From contig NZ_LZGK01000011.1 in the NCBI RefSeq assembly GCF_001690705.1, positions 434,001 through 498,000 of the forward strand: 64,000 nucleotides of DNA, given 5' to 3'. Shown one piece after another: positions 36,218 to 46,150 of the stretch (position 1 is its first letter; each line of letters opens with the position of its first letter). The notes under the pieces are model-generated. The model had not been told where the DNA came from. It was given only the letters and a program-made list of their open reading frames with translations, and ran no database searches. A program made the translations under genes and the position numbers. The DNA comes from Gilliamella sp. wkB178. Its GTDB lineage: Bacteria; Pseudomonadota; Gammaproteobacteria; Enterobacterales; Orbaceae.

Positions 36218-38158
36218 ATGTTTCAAAATAATCCCCTACTTGCACAATTAAAACAAGAACTCCATGAACAAACTCCTCGGGTTGAAGGCATTGTTCGCGC
36301 CCATGACAAAGGCTTTGGCTTTTTAGAAGTTGATAATAAAACTAGCTATTTTATCCCGGTTAGTAAAATGAAACTGGTGTGTAATGGCGATAAAGTATCC
36401 GGCTCTATTATCAGCAATAATGATAAAGAATCATTCGAGCCTGAGCTATTAATCGAAACGTGTTTACAAAAATTTATTGGCAAAATTGGTTTCCAAGATC
36501 GGGCCATGGTTGTTTATCCTGAAAATATGCCTGCTAATTTTGCTATCCGTTGTAAAGTTAGTCCACAAGTATCAGAAAAATTGCAAGCAGGTGATTGGGT
36601 AGTTGCCACACTGGTTAATCACCCTTTAGACAAAGAAAGTCGTAATTTTCTAGCTGAGATTACGCGTTTTATTGTTGAAAGTACCTCACCTTTGCAATTA
36701 TGGTTAAAAACCCTAGCACGTTACGATCTAGAAGCACAGGCTCCTCAAGCTGAAACCTTAACTATGCATGCGAGTGAAATTGAAAATCGTGTAGATCTAA
36801 CCGCTGTTAACTTTTTTACTATCGATAGTGAAGATACCGAAGACATGGATGATGCTATTTCACTGATCAAAGATGAGCAAGGAAACTATCAACTTATGGT
36901 AGCCATTGCTGATCCAACCGCCTACGTATTACCTGATAGTCAACTGGATGAAATAGCAAAAATCAGGAATTTCACTACTTATTTGCCCGATTTCAACATC
37001 CCAATGTTACCTAGCAAGTTGGCCAATGATTTGTGTTCATTACATGCCAATCAAAAACGTCCAGCCATGGTATGTAAAATTAATCTTGATGCCAGCGGTA
37101 ATATTAATCTTGATGATATTGCTTTTATGCTAGCGTGGATTGAATCCAAAGCCAAACTTTCTTATAGCAATGTGTCTGACTTTTTAGAAAATGGCAGTAA
37201 ATTAGCATCTGATCAACCGACTTTACCCGAACAACTTAAACTATTATCTAATTTAGCTACAGTACGAATGAATTGGCGCCAAACCCATGCTTTAGTCTTT
37301 AAAGATAATAATGATTATCGCTTTATTCTGGATGAAAACCGTCAAGTTAAAGCAATAATTAAAGATTCTCGACGTATTGCTCACCGCATAGTTGAGGAAG
37401 TCATGGTAATAGCCAATCAAGCTTTAACTTGGCAATTAAAAAACCATATTGGTTTTGGTATTTTCAATATTCATTCAGGATTTGATAATAAATATATTGA
37501 ACAAATTTTAAAAGTTTTGGCTGATAATGGCATCACTGAGTTTGATAAAGATTCGTTGTTATCTTTTGAAGGTTATTTACAACTACGGCGTCGGATTGAA
37601 GATAATGCCTTTTTAACTGCGCGGTTACGTAAATTTCAATGTCCGGCGGATTTTTCCATTACACCTCAACCGCATTTCGGTTTAGGGTTTGAATCTTATG
37701 CCACGTGGACGTCGCCTATTCGTAAATATGGTGACATGGTTAATCATCGCTTAATTAAAGCCTACATTCGCTCGCAACAGTTAATAGCGCCAGATCAAGA
37801 ACAACTTAAAACCATGAATGAAAGGCGTAAAATGTTACGTTATGCCGAACGAGACATAGCGGAAAATCTTTATGCTCAATATTTAACCAATAAAATTGGT
37901 GATAGTTATACCGCCGAAATTATTGATATCAATCGTGGTGGTGCCCGTATCCGCTTAACAGACATTGGCGCTTTTGCGTTTGTACCACTGTCTATGATTC
38001 ATGCGGTACGCGATGAAATTTCTGTAACCCCAGATGCCGGCAGTATAAAGATTAAAGATGAGATTTGTTATAAACTTGCTGATACTATTCCAATCCTAAT
38101 TCATCAAGTCAAAAATGAGAATCAAGCTATTATTGCCAAATTAGCAATAAACGAATAG
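36218..38158 (+). CDS. rnb: Exoribonuclease II
   Basis: RNase II is a processive 3'-5' exonuclease that degrades mRNA. It has cold-shock domains (GIVRAHDKGFGFLEVDNKTSYFIP), the RNB catalytic domain with the Asp cluster TIDSEDTEDMDDAISL, the RIAHRIVEE and YATWTSPIRKYGDM motifs, and a C-terminal S1 domain (AEIIDINRGGARIRL). ATG 36218 gives MFQNNPLLAQLKQEL, nearly identical to E. coli; an in-frame ATG at 36203 is less likely. Length is 646 aa. It is distinct from RNase R at 53226, so both paralogues are present. Confidence 0.96.
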   Translation: MFQNNPLLAQLKQELHEQTPRVEGIVRAHDKGFGFLEVDNKTSYFIPVSKMKLVCNGDKVSGSIISNNDKESFEPELLIETCLQKFIGKIGFQDRAMVVYPENMPANFAIRCKVSPQVSEKLQAGDWVVATLVNHPLDKESRNFLAEITRFIVESTSPLQLWLKTLARYDLEAQAPQAETLTMHASEIENRVDLTAVNFFTIDSEDTEDMDDAISLIKDEQGNYQLMVAIADPTAYVLPDSQLDEIAKIRNFTTYLPDFNIPMLPSKLANDLCSLHANQKRPAMVCKINLDASGNINLDDIAFMLAWIESKAKLSYSNVSDFLENGSKLASDQPTLPEQLKLLSNLATVRMNWRQTHALVFKDNNDYRFILDENRQVKAIIKDSRRIAHRIVEEVMVIANQALTWQLKNHIGFGIFNIHSGFDNKYIEQILKVLADNGITEFDKDSLLSFEGYLQLRRRIEDNAFLTARLRKFQCPADFSITPQPHFGLGFESYATWTSPIRKYGDMVNHRLIKAYIRSQQLIAPDQEQLKTMNERRKMLRYAERDIAENLYAQYLTNKIGDSYTAEIIDINRGGARIRLTDIGAFAFVPLSMIHAVRDEISVTPDAGSIKIKDEICYKLADTIPILIHQVKNENQAIIAKLAINE

Positions 38159-38212
38159 TTCAAGAATAGCATTTAACTCTCAATATTAAGCTATTAACAA
38201 TATCAGTTACTA

Positions 38213-38236
38213 CTTACCTCTTGAATTAGAGGTAAG
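38213..38236 (+). terminator. Hairpin downstream of rnb
   Basis: CTTACCTCT-TGAATT-AGAGGTAAG is a perfect 9-bp stem but no T-run follows directly. The right arm could alternatively pair with TTAGCCTCT just before TTTTTTTT at about 38273-38280, which would be a better terminator with a long loop. Confidence 0.5.
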
Positions 38237-38357
38237 CCACCAATATTTGAAGTTATTTTAACGATTAGCCTCTTTTTTTTCTCAATTAGATCTGCTATCT
38301 TGCTTCATTCATGAAAATTAATTATCACAACTTAATTAACAACAGTCAGAGGGAATT

Positions 38358-38600
38358 ATGTTATCAATTCATGGGCATGAAGTTTTACATATGATGGATG
38401 GAAATAATTATACAGAATCTTCCCTACTTCAAGCTATTGAACAACGCTTTGGAAAAGATGCCAAATTCCACACTTGTTCAAAATCTGATATGGATGCACA
38501 GCAGCTCATTAATTTTCTTAAAGAAAGAGGCAAATTTAAGCCGGCTGACTCTAATGATACTAAGTTTACTGTCGATACTAAAAAGATATGTAACCATTAA
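38358..38600 (+). CDS. yecH: YecH-family protein (DUF2492), possible metal-binding
   Basis: The 80 aa protein aligns with E. coli YecH throughout: SIHGHEVLHMM at the start, FGKDAKFHTCS in the middle and TKKICNH at the end. The conserved His and Cys residues (HGH, HTC, CNH) suggest metal binding, but function is unknown. AGAGGGAAT before the ATG is a good ribosome-binding site. It appears monocistronic. Confidence 0.9.
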   Translation: MLSIHGHEVLHMMDGNNYTESSLLQAIEQRFGKDAKFHTCSKSDMDAQQLINFLKERGKFKPADSNDTKFTVDTKKICNH

Positions 38601-38760
38601 ATGATTAGACAGTTATTTTGCTTAGTATTTTTTTTATAAATTTAATTAATTAACCTAGTGTATTTATAAGAATATGAGTATATAATTTCGCGCTACTGCT
38701 ATTGGTATTGTAGCTTTCACTGAAATTATAACTCAAGAATATGTTCATGGAATTTTATAT

Positions 38761-39426
38761 ATGAAAATAAGTAATATCCTTACATGTGCCATTGTCTCTA
38801 TTCTTGTTATAAGTTGCGCCAAGAAACCTATTTCACAGTCGGTGAAAAATGAACAACCGATGGAAATAGATCCATTGACAACTTTACAACAGCAAACAGA
38901 GCATAATAACCCTTTTGTTGTTGATGCAAAAATTAAGTTGCTACAATTTGTAGGTGATAGTAATTTTAATAATTATATTACTAAACACGGTATATTGGCT
39001 TGTAATGGTAATGAAAACCAAACCTCCTGCGTTTTAAATTTTTATCTTCAAGAATACTATAAATTAAAATATGATGTACAAATAAAAAGAATAATTGAAG
39101 AAAACCAAACTGAACATGATATTGAATTAAGTAAAATTGAAGCGACTCAAATAAATATTGATAAATATTGTAAAATGTCAGCTGATTTTGTTGCGGCAAT
39201 TTACAATAATGACAAATCTAACATTACCAAAAAGTTCCAACCATTATTTAGAATGACTGAACAAAATATGTCGACACTATATACCAAAGTTTCACGAGAC
39301 AGTTATTCTCATTTTTTAATTGATGAAAACCCAAGTATGCTTCAAGAAATGAAAGCAGACTATGTGGAAAAATGTTTGGATAATCCAAAGGATAACATCA
39401 TTAATTACTTCAACCTTTTTAGATAA
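38761..39426 (+). CDS. Predicted lipoprotein of unknown function
   Basis: The N-terminus is a lipoprotein signal: basic start, hydrophobic ILTCAIVSILVI, then the lipobox residues with Cys20 (VISC). The next residues, AKK, do not carry the +2 Asp that retains lipoproteins in the inner membrane, so an outer-membrane anchor is likely. The remaining ~200 residues are polar and mostly helical in character, with four further cysteines. I do not recognise the family. It ends 18 bp before opgG and probably shares its transcript, which suggests a cell-envelope role (inference). Confidence 0.8.
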   Translation: MKISNILTCAIVSILVISCAKKPISQSVKNEQPMEIDPLTTLQQQTEHNNPFVVDAKIKLLQFVGDSNFNNYITKHGILACNGNENQTSCVLNFYLQEYYKLKYDVQIKRIIEENQTEHDIELSKIEATQINIDKYCKMSADFVAAIYNNDKSNITKKFQPLFRMTEQNMSTLYTKVSRDSYSHFLIDENPSMLQEMKADYVEKCLDNPKDNIINYFNLFR

Positions 39427-39444
39427 TACTAACGCGAGTATTTT

Positions 39445-41007
39445 ATGCTTAATTTATTACCAACAAGTCATTTTAATAAAACCATAGCTTATAAATTACT
39501 AGGGGCATGTTCTATTGCTTGTATTAGTTTTTCCTCATGGGCTTTTTCGTTTAATGATGTTGTAACGCAAGCAGAAAACCTATCTAAACAAGCTTATGTA
39601 CAACCAGAAAAAAACATTCCCAATGAATTAGCTTCATTACAATTTGCTGATTATCAGAAAATTTTTTTTAATCATTCCAAAGCTTATTGGGGTGATCGTA
39701 AAAGTCGTTTTAAACTTGAGTTTTATCATGAAGGTATGTATTTTGATACTCCAGTTAAGATTAATGAAATAATTAATAATCAAGCTCATGAAATCAAATT
39801 TGATCCTAGTTATTTTGATCTAAGTAAAGTAAATTTAGAAAATCTAGATACTAAGAATCTAGGATTTGCTGGTTTTAAAGTCCATTACCCAATCAATAAT
39901 CCGACCAAAACCGATGACGAAATTTTTACCGCTTTGGGAGGCAGTTATTTTCGCGCTGTGGGTAAAGATCAAAGATATGGTCTTTCAGCTCGAGGGTTAG
40001 CGATTGACACTGGTGAAATGTCTGGTGAAGAATTTCCTCGCTTTAAAGAATTTTGGATCGAAAGGCCAGAACCTAATCAGAAACATTTAGTTATTTATGC
40101 ATTGCTTGATTCAGCAAGCGTTTCTGGTGCGTATAAACTGACACTAATACCAAGTGTTGATACCACTATCACTGTTGAAGCAAAAGTATTTTTCCGTAAT
40201 CCAGTTAAAAAACTGGGGATTGCACCTTTAACAAGTATGTTCTTATATGGACCGAACCAACCATCACCGATTTTAAACTATCGTCCGGCAATGCATGATT
40301 CTAATGGTCTATCTATTTTAGCCAATAATAATGAGTGGATCTGGCGCCCTTTAAATAATCCTAAGCGTTTATCATTTTCTTCCTACAGTTTAGAAAATCC
40401 TAAAGCATTTGGTTTGATCCAACGAGATAAAGGTTTTGATGATTATCAAGATCTCGATGATCATTATGAACAACGTCCTAGTGTTTGGGCAGAGATTTTA
40501 GGTGATTGGCAAAGAGGTCGTGTTGAATTGGTTGAAATTCCAACTGCTGATGAGACTAACGATAACATAGTTACTTATTGGGTACCTAAAAAACAATATG
40601 ATGCGGGTGATACTCTAGATATTAAATATCGCTTACATTATTCTTTAAACGAATTGCAACGCTACCCGGATAATATAGCTAGAGCAATTAGTACCCGTTT
40701 ATCATTAGGTGATATTAAACAAGCTAACTTAATCCGTAAGCTTGATGGCTCGAATGCTTATGTTATTGACTTCGCTGGACCGCAATTATCTGAACAAATA
40801 CCAGTTAAAGTAATTTCTAGTATCAATAACGGTTCTATAGTTAGTTGTGAAGCTCAATACAATCCAGTTATTAAAGGTTGGCGAGTTATTGTGCGCTTTA
40901 ATGTTGAAGATAACAAAAAGGCCACTGATATCCGCATACAATTGGCGTCAGAAAAAACTAATGAAGTTTTGTCTGAAACATGGAGTGGGCAATATCCTGC
41001 GCAATAA
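39445..41007 (+). CDS. opgG: Glucan biosynthesis protein OpgG
   Basis: OpgG is the periplasmic protein needed to make and release osmoregulated periplasmic glucans. A signal peptide runs to about residue 33 (CISFSSWA). Family stretches: YQKIFFNHSKAYWGDRKSRFKLEFYHEG, GGSYFRAVGKDQRYGLSARGLAIDTG, EFPRFKEFWIERP, RPAMHDSNGLSI and ENPKAFGLIQRDKGFDDYQDL. Length is 520 aa. opgH follows after 21 bp, as in the enteric operon. Confidence 0.95.
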   Translation: MLNLLPTSHFNKTIAYKLLGACSIACISFSSWAFSFNDVVTQAENLSKQAYVQPEKNIPNELASLQFADYQKIFFNHSKAYWGDRKSRFKLEFYHEGMYFDTPVKINEIINNQAHEIKFDPSYFDLSKVNLENLDTKNLGFAGFKVHYPINNPTKTDDEIFTALGGSYFRAVGKDQRYGLSARGLAIDTGEMSGEEFPRFKEFWIERPEPNQKHLVIYALLDSASVSGAYKLTLIPSVDTTITVEAKVFFRNPVKKLGIAPLTSMFLYGPNQPSPILNYRPAMHDSNGLSILANNNEWIWRPLNNPKRLSFSSYSLENPKAFGLIQRDKGFDDYQDLDDHYEQRPSVWAEILGDWQRGRVELVEIPTADETNDNIVTYWVPKKQYDAGDTLDIKYRLHYSLNELQRYPDNIARAISTRLSLGDIKQANLIRKLDGSNAYVIDFAGPQLSEQIPVKVISSINNGSIVSCEAQYNPVIKGWRVIVRFNVEDNKKATDIRIQLASEKTNEVLSETWSGQYPAQ

Positions 41008-41028
41008 GCATAATCAAATGATAACGAC

Positions 41029-43383
41029 ATGAAAAAAGATTACTTTGTCAATCTTTCTGACGCTGAAAATTGGCGTCAGAAAGCTAAAAACGCGGCTACC
41101 ATAACCGATAAACTGGCTTTTTTAAAATATCGCTTAAGTCAGATAGGTAACACTTCATCGTTTAACGATGCAAGGATGCAACAACCTAGTTACCCTAATA
41201 TTGATCGGGTTGCTGTACAACCACAAATATGGAATCAGCATTACCAAGCTAAATCGAAATTAAATCTTAATGTTATTGCGTTGATCCGCAGACTTATTAT
41301 GTTAGTCCTTATTGTGGTACAAACCTACTATGCCACCACTTACCTATCAACCTTATTACCCTATCAAAGTTGGCAACAAATCAACTTTATGAGCAATTGG
41401 GATATAAACCCTGAATTGGCAGTTTACAGTATCATTCCTTATATTGTTCAATGGATTATAATCGCACTATTTGCCATCTTATTTTTCTGGATATCAATTG
41501 GTTTTTGGACCAGTATTATGGGGCTAATTCTAGCGGTAATGGGTAAAGACCGTTATACCATTTCTATCCCTAAAGATCCTACTGCCCATATTGACACCAA
41601 CCATCGTACCGCACTAGTTATGCCAATTTGTAATGAAGATGTAGCGCGTGTTTTTGCTGGAATACAAGCGACTTATCAATCATTAGTTGAAACCGGACAT
41701 GCTGAATGTTGCGATTTTTATATTTTAAGTGATACCAACGATCCGGATCTTTATGTTAATGAACTAAAAGCTTGGGCTGATTTCAACGCACACAAATCAG
41801 ATAATGGTTGTAACGTTTTTTATCGTCACCGCAAACGCCGTGTAAAACGTAAAAGTGGTAATATTGACGATTTTTGTCGGCGTTGGGGACATTTATATGA
41901 ATATATGATGATTCTCGATGCCGACAGTATTATGACTGGCAATTGTATTATAAACATGATTGCCATGATGGAAATGACCCCTAAAGCTGGGATCTTACAA
42001 TCACCACCAAAATCAGTAAGAATGAAAACGCTCTATGCGCGCATTCAACAATTTGCCAATCAAATTTATAGTGATATTTTTTGTGCTGGCACCCATTTTT
42101 GGCAATTAAGCGAAGCCCAATATTGGGGGCATAATGCCATGATTCGCTTAAAACCATTTATTGAACACTGTATATTATCCCCACTAAAAAAACGTAAAGC
42201 ACCACTTCATATTTTATCGCATGATTTGGTAGAAGCCGCTCTAATGCGCCGAGCGGGTTATGGCGTTTGGATCGCTTATAATATGAGTGGTAGTTATGAA
42301 GAACTTCCTGGCAATATGATCGAGGATCTTAAGCGTGATAACCGTTGGTGTATGGGTAATTTAATTAATCTAAAATTAATTTTCAAAAGTGGAATTACCT
42401 TAACCCACCGCATAATGTTTGCTACTAGTGGTATGGCATATATTTCGTCATTATTGTGGTTGGTATTTTTGTTTTTCTCCACCCTGTTATTATTAGTATT
42501 TAATCTTTCAGATCAACAATACTTTTTCCAACCAAATCAATTCTATCCAACTTGGCCTAAATGGGATGAAAATTTAGCCATCCAACTACTATCTACTACC
42601 ATGGTATTGTTGTTTGCGCCAAAATTCTTTAGCTACGGTATTATTATCGCTAGAAATGGAGCCAAAGATGTGGGTGGTATTTTTAAACTAACTTTATCGA
42701 TCTTGATTGAAATAATTTGGTCTATGATTTTAGCGCCAATCCGAATGATTTTTCATAGTAAATTTGTGATAAAAGCTTGGTTAGGCAGCAAAATCCAATG
42801 GAAGTCACCATCTAGAAATGATGATGTTTTAACGTGGGCAGAATCTTTTTATTTTTGTTGGCCACTTTCTTTATTAGGCATTATATGGCTATGGATAATT
42901 ATTTGGTTAAATCCACAATTTACTTATTGGTATATTGCTATTCTAATACCATTGACTATTTCTCCATTGGTAGTGCGCGTATCAGGACTTTCTAGCATTG
43001 GTATGAAAGCTAAAAAAGCCGGATTATTTTTAACCCCTGAAGAAACCCATCCGGCTCGAGCCGTAACACTAACTGGTGAGTATTTGGTTAATACGGAAGC
43101 GAATATCGTTGATCATGGTTTTATTATGGCCTTAATTGATCCTGTTTATAATGCCTTGGCTTGTGCATTATCTACCTCTAGACATTTAATTAATGATAAA
43201 AATCAACAGCGACGATTAGAACTTATTACACATTATCAACAAGTTGATTTAAATAAAATCAGCAAAGAACAACAATTAGCAATTTTAGAAGATCCTATCA
43301 TTCTTTCCGCTTTACATGACCATATTTGGCAGGAACAAGAAAAATACGACAATTTGTTCACAATATGGCAAAATGAACAGTAG
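41029..43383 (+). CDS. opgH: Glucan glucosyltransferase OpgH, short N-terminus
   Basis: OpgH is an inner-membrane GT2 enzyme that polymerises glucose from UDP-glucose for periplasmic glucans. The catalytic signature is complete: LSDTNDPDLYV, YRHRKRRVKRKSGNIDDFCR, ILDADSIM, LSHDLVEAALMRRAGYGVWI and DNRWCMGN. Two membrane spans precede and several follow the catalytic domain. At 784 aa it is about 60 residues shorter than E. coli OpgH. The first span begins near residue 85 rather than about 139, so part of the cytoplasmic N-terminal region that couples UDP-glucose to FtsZ in E. coli is missing. Confidence 0.95.
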   Translation: MKKDYFVNLSDAENWRQKAKNAATITDKLAFLKYRLSQIGNTSSFNDARMQQPSYPNIDRVAVQPQIWNQHYQAKSKLNLNVIALIRRLIMLVLIVVQTYYATTYLSTLLPYQSWQQINFMSNWDINPELAVYSIIPYIVQWIIIALFAILFFWISIGFWTSIMGLILAVMGKDRYTISIPKDPTAHIDTNHRTALVMPICNEDVARVFAGIQATYQSLVETGHAECCDFYILSDTNDPDLYVNELKAWADFNAHKSDNGCNVFYRHRKRRVKRKSGNIDDFCRRWGHLYEYMMILDADSIMTGNCIINMIAMMEMTPKAGILQSPPKSVRMKTLYARIQQFANQIYSDIFCAGTHFWQLSEAQYWGHNAMIRLKPFIEHCILSPLKKRKAPLHILSHDLVEAALMRRAGYGVWIAYNMSGSYEELPGNMIEDLKRDNRWCMGNLINLKLIFKSGITLTHRIMFATSGMAYISSLLWLVFLFFSTLLLLVFNLSDQQYFFQPNQFYPTWPKWDENLAIQLLSTTMVLLFAPKFFSYGIIIARNGAKDVGGIFKLTLSILIEIIWSMILAPIRMIFHSKFVIKAWLGSKIQWKSPSRNDDVLTWAESFYFCWPLSLLGIIWLWIIIWLNPQFTYWYIAILIPLTISPLVVRVSGLSSIGMKAKKAGLFLTPEETHPARAVTLTGEYLVNTEANIVDHGFIMALIDPVYNALACALSTSRHLINDKNQQRRLELITHYQQVDLNKISKEQQLAILEDPIILSALHDHIWQEQEKYDNLFTIWQNEQ

Positions 43384-43388
43384 TAATA

Positions 43389-43422
43389 AGAAATAGGGTT
43401 ACGCCCTATTTCTCTTCTTTTT
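43389..43422 (+). terminator. Terminator downstream of opgGH
   Basis: AGAAATAGGG-TTACG-CCCTATTTCT (perfect 10-bp stem) is followed by CTTCTTTTT. Confidence 0.88.
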
Positions 43423-43446
43423 AGTAATTAATTAACACCCACGGAT

Positions 43447-44427
43447 ATGTTTATGACTTGGCAACCAACTGCATCTATCGATAATTTACTTAAGCGCGCG
43501 AAAATTATTTCTCAGGTAAGGCAATTCTTTGCTGATCGCTGTATATTAGAAGTGGAAACACCTGCCATGAGTCAATATGCTGTTACTGATGTCCATTTAA
43601 GTTCATTCCACACCCTATTTTTTAAACCTGGCGAAGTGGATGAATTACAAGGGCGTAAGATGTCCCTTATTACTAGCCCTGAATATCACATGAAACGATT
43701 ATTAGCGGCTGGGAGTGGTCCTATTTACCAAATCTGTAAGTGTTTTCGTAATCATGAAGAAGTTAGTCATTACCACAATCCTGAATTTACTATGCTTGAA
43801 TGGTATCGCATCCAGTTTGACATGATGCAAATGATTAATGAAGTTGACGATCTGCTACAAAATATTTTGGATTGTGAGCCGGCTGAACGCATCTCCTATC
43901 AAAAAGTATTTCAACGCCATCTTAACCTTGATCCACTTGAAGCTGATCTGGCAACATTGACTAATGCTATTAATCAGCTTGATATTGGTTTTAACACCGA
44001 AAATTGTGATAAAGATACCTTATTACAGTGTTTATTTACTTTTGGGGTGGAACCACATATCGGCCAAGATAAACCTATCGCTGTTTTTAACTTCCCTGCC
44101 TCGCAAGCAGCATTAGCAGCAATTAGTCCTGAAGATCACCGCGTTGCCAGCCGCTTTGAGTTTTATTATAAAGGCGTTGAATTGGCTAATGGTTTTAAAG
44201 AGTTAACTAATCCTCAAGAACAAAAATTACGCTTTGAACAAAATAATCAAGCACGAACTAAACAAAACTTACCCACACAAAATATTGATATTACTTTATT
44301 AGCTGCTATGGAAGCGGGTTTACCAGATTGTGCTGGTGTTGCCGTTGGCTTAGACCGCTTAATAATGTTAGCGCTTAATACTATGACATTAGATGATGTA
44401 ATTTCATTCACTTTTGATAGGGCTTAA
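43447..44427 (+). CDS. epmA: Elongation factor P lysine ligase EpmA
   Basis: EpmA (GenX/PoxA) attaches beta-lysine to elongation factor P. It resembles the class II lysyl-tRNA synthetase core without an anticodon-binding domain. Motifs: [65 protein letters not shown] and [12 protein letters not shown]. Length is 326 aa. Another ATG two codons downstream is possible. epmB and efp are not in the window. Confidence 0.95.
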   Translation: MFMTWQPTASIDNLLKRAKIISQVRQFFADRCILEVETPAMSQYAVTDVHLSSFHTLFFKPGEVDELQGRKMSLITSPEYHMKRLLAAGSGPIYQICKCFRNHEEVSHYHNPEFTMLEWYRIQFDMMQMINEVDDLLQNILDCEPAERISYQKVFQRHLNLDPLEADLATLTNAINQLDIGFNTENCDKDTLLQCLFTFGVEPHIGQDKPIAVFNFPASQAALAAISPEDHRVASRFEFYYKGVELANGFKELTNPQEQKLRFEQNNQARTKQNLPTQNIDITLLAAMEAGLPDCAGVAVGLDRLIMLALNTMTLDDVISFTFDRA

Positions 44428-44429
44428 TT

Positions 44430-45773
44430 ATGTTTGCATGGTTAGATTTAACTCAATGGATTGCGATTATTATTGCTTTAGTTGCATTGGTTTTAGTTGT
44501 TATGTTATTGAAATCCCAATTTGCTCTTAGCAATAGCAAGCAATTATTTGATTTACAATTGGCACAAAAAAAACAAGAAAATCAAACATTAGTCGATGAA
44601 GTAACACAGTTAGAAAATGAATTGAATCAGTATCGGCAACAAAATTTAGATCAGAATATTAAAATCAGTGAACTGAAAACGCGTTTACAAGAGACATTAA
44701 CTTCCACTCAAGAACGCCAAACAATTCTTGAACAAAGCGAACAACGATTGACTACCCAGTTTGAAAATTTGGCCAACCGTATTTTTGAACATAGTGGCAA
44801 AAAGATAGAGCAACAAAATAAACAAAGTCTGGATTTTTTACTTGCGCCCCTTAAAGAGCAACTTGAAGGTTTTAAAAAACAAGTTCAAGATAGTTTTGGG
44901 CAAGAAGCCAAAGAACGGCATACACTAACTCATGAAATTCGTAACTTGCAACAACTTAATGAACAAATGACCAAAGAGGCAACTAACCTCACTAATGCCT
45001 TAAAAGGTAATAATAAAACTCAAGGCAATTGGGGGGAATTTATCCTTAGTCAGATCTTGGATAATTCAGGATTAAGATCCGGTTACGAGTATGAAACTCA
45101 AGTTAGCTTAACCAATGAAAATAATCAACGCTTGCAACCGGACGTCATTGTTCATTTACCACAAGGTGGCGATGTAATTATAGATTCTAAAGTTACCTTA
45201 GTGGCTTATGAACGTTATTTTAATAGTGATGACGAAACAGTTAAAGTTAAAGCAATGGCTGAACATTTAACTGCTGTACGTAATCATTTAAAACAATTAA
45301 GTCAAAAAGACTATCATAAACTTATTGGTGTTAATTCATTAGATTATATTTTAATGTTCATTCCGGTCGAACCGGCTTTTTTAAGTGCTATTGATCATGA
45401 TCCGGGTTTAATTAACGATGCTTTAAAAAATAACATTATGATCGTCAGTCCAACGACTCTTATGGTTGCTTTACGTACTATCCATAATTTATGGCGCTAT
45501 GAATATCAAAATCGTAATGCTGAATTAATTGCTGATAAAGCCAGTAAATTATATGATAAAGTCCGTGGATTTGTTGAGGATATGGAAAACTTAGGTAACT
45601 GCTTAGATAAAGCGCAACAAACTTATCAAAGTTCGATGAGTAAGTTATCAAAAGGCCGGGGTAATGTCATTGGGCAAATTGAACGCTTTCGCGAATTAGG
45701 CGTTGAAGTAAAAAAACCAATTAATCCCGATATTACTTTGTTAGCCACCGAGGAATTAGATAGTAAAAGCTAA
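44430..45773 (+). CDS. rmuC: DNA recombination protein RmuC
   Basis: RmuC limits inversions between inverted repeats. An N-terminal membrane span (WIAIIIALVALVLVVMLL) is followed by a long coiled coil (about 35-190) and a PD-(D/E)XK-like domain: GNWGEFILSQILDNSGLRSGYEYETQ, RLQPDVIVHLPQGGDVIIDSKVTL, and IVSPTTLMVALRTIHNLWRYE. Length is 447 aa. It starts two bases after the epmA stop. Confidence 0.94.
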   Translation: MFAWLDLTQWIAIIIALVALVLVVMLLKSQFALSNSKQLFDLQLAQKKQENQTLVDEVTQLENELNQYRQQNLDQNIKISELKTRLQETLTSTQERQTILEQSEQRLTTQFENLANRIFEHSGKKIEQQNKQSLDFLLAPLKEQLEGFKKQVQDSFGQEAKERHTLTHEIRNLQQLNEQMTKEATNLTNALKGNNKTQGNWGEFILSQILDNSGLRSGYEYETQVSLTNENNQRLQPDVIVHLPQGGDVIIDSKVTLVAYERYFNSDDETVKVKAMAEHLTAVRNHLKQLSQKDYHKLIGVNSLDYILMFIPVEPAFLSAIDHDPGLINDALKNNIMIVSPTTLMVALRTIHNLWRYEYQNRNAELIADKASKLYDKVRGFVEDMENLGNCLDKAQQTYQSSMSKLSKGRGNVIGQIERFRELGVEVKKPINPDITLLATEELDSKS

Positions 45774-45904
45774 AGTTAACAACTCCGATGATAATTTTAA
45801 TCTATTGCTAAGATGCTTCATACCAACGTATGTTTCAATCTAAATGTTGATTCATCATTAAGTAAAATGCGAGTATACTTATCCAGTATCAAAAGGAATA
45901 CAAT

Positions 45905-46150
45905 ATGGCAAAAAAACAAGAAAAAGAACTTAGTTTCGAAGAAACACTAAAGCAACTGGAAACCATTGTAGCTCAATTAGAAGGTGGTGATTTACCGCTG
46001 GATGAAGCATTAAATGAATTTGAAAAAGGTGTGAAATTAGCTCGTGCCGGTCAACAACAATTACAACAAGCAGAACAGCGTATTCAAATTCTATTAACTG
46101 AAAATAGCGATGCTGAATTATCTGATTTTTTAACTGATAATAATGAATAA
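45905..46150 (+). CDS. xseB: Exodeoxyribonuclease VII small subunit
   Basis: The 81 aa protein has the XseB helical hairpin: [35 protein letters not shown]. It is a regulatory or stability subunit of exonuclease VII; xseA lies elsewhere. AAAGGA precedes the ATG. It overlaps ispA by 8 bp and starts the xseB-ispA-dxs operon. A possible -10, TATACT, lies at about 45874. Confidence 0.95.
   Translation: MAKKQEKELSFEETLKQLETIVAQLEGGDLPLDEALNEFEKGVKLARAGQQQLQQAEQRIQILLTENSDAELSDFLTDNNE

Noticed and set aside
45815-45830. Possible fifth copy of the dispersed repeat near ACGTATGTTTC
   Set aside because: Only about 12 bases resemble the left arm; the invariant CTCAGGAAACATCTT block is absent.
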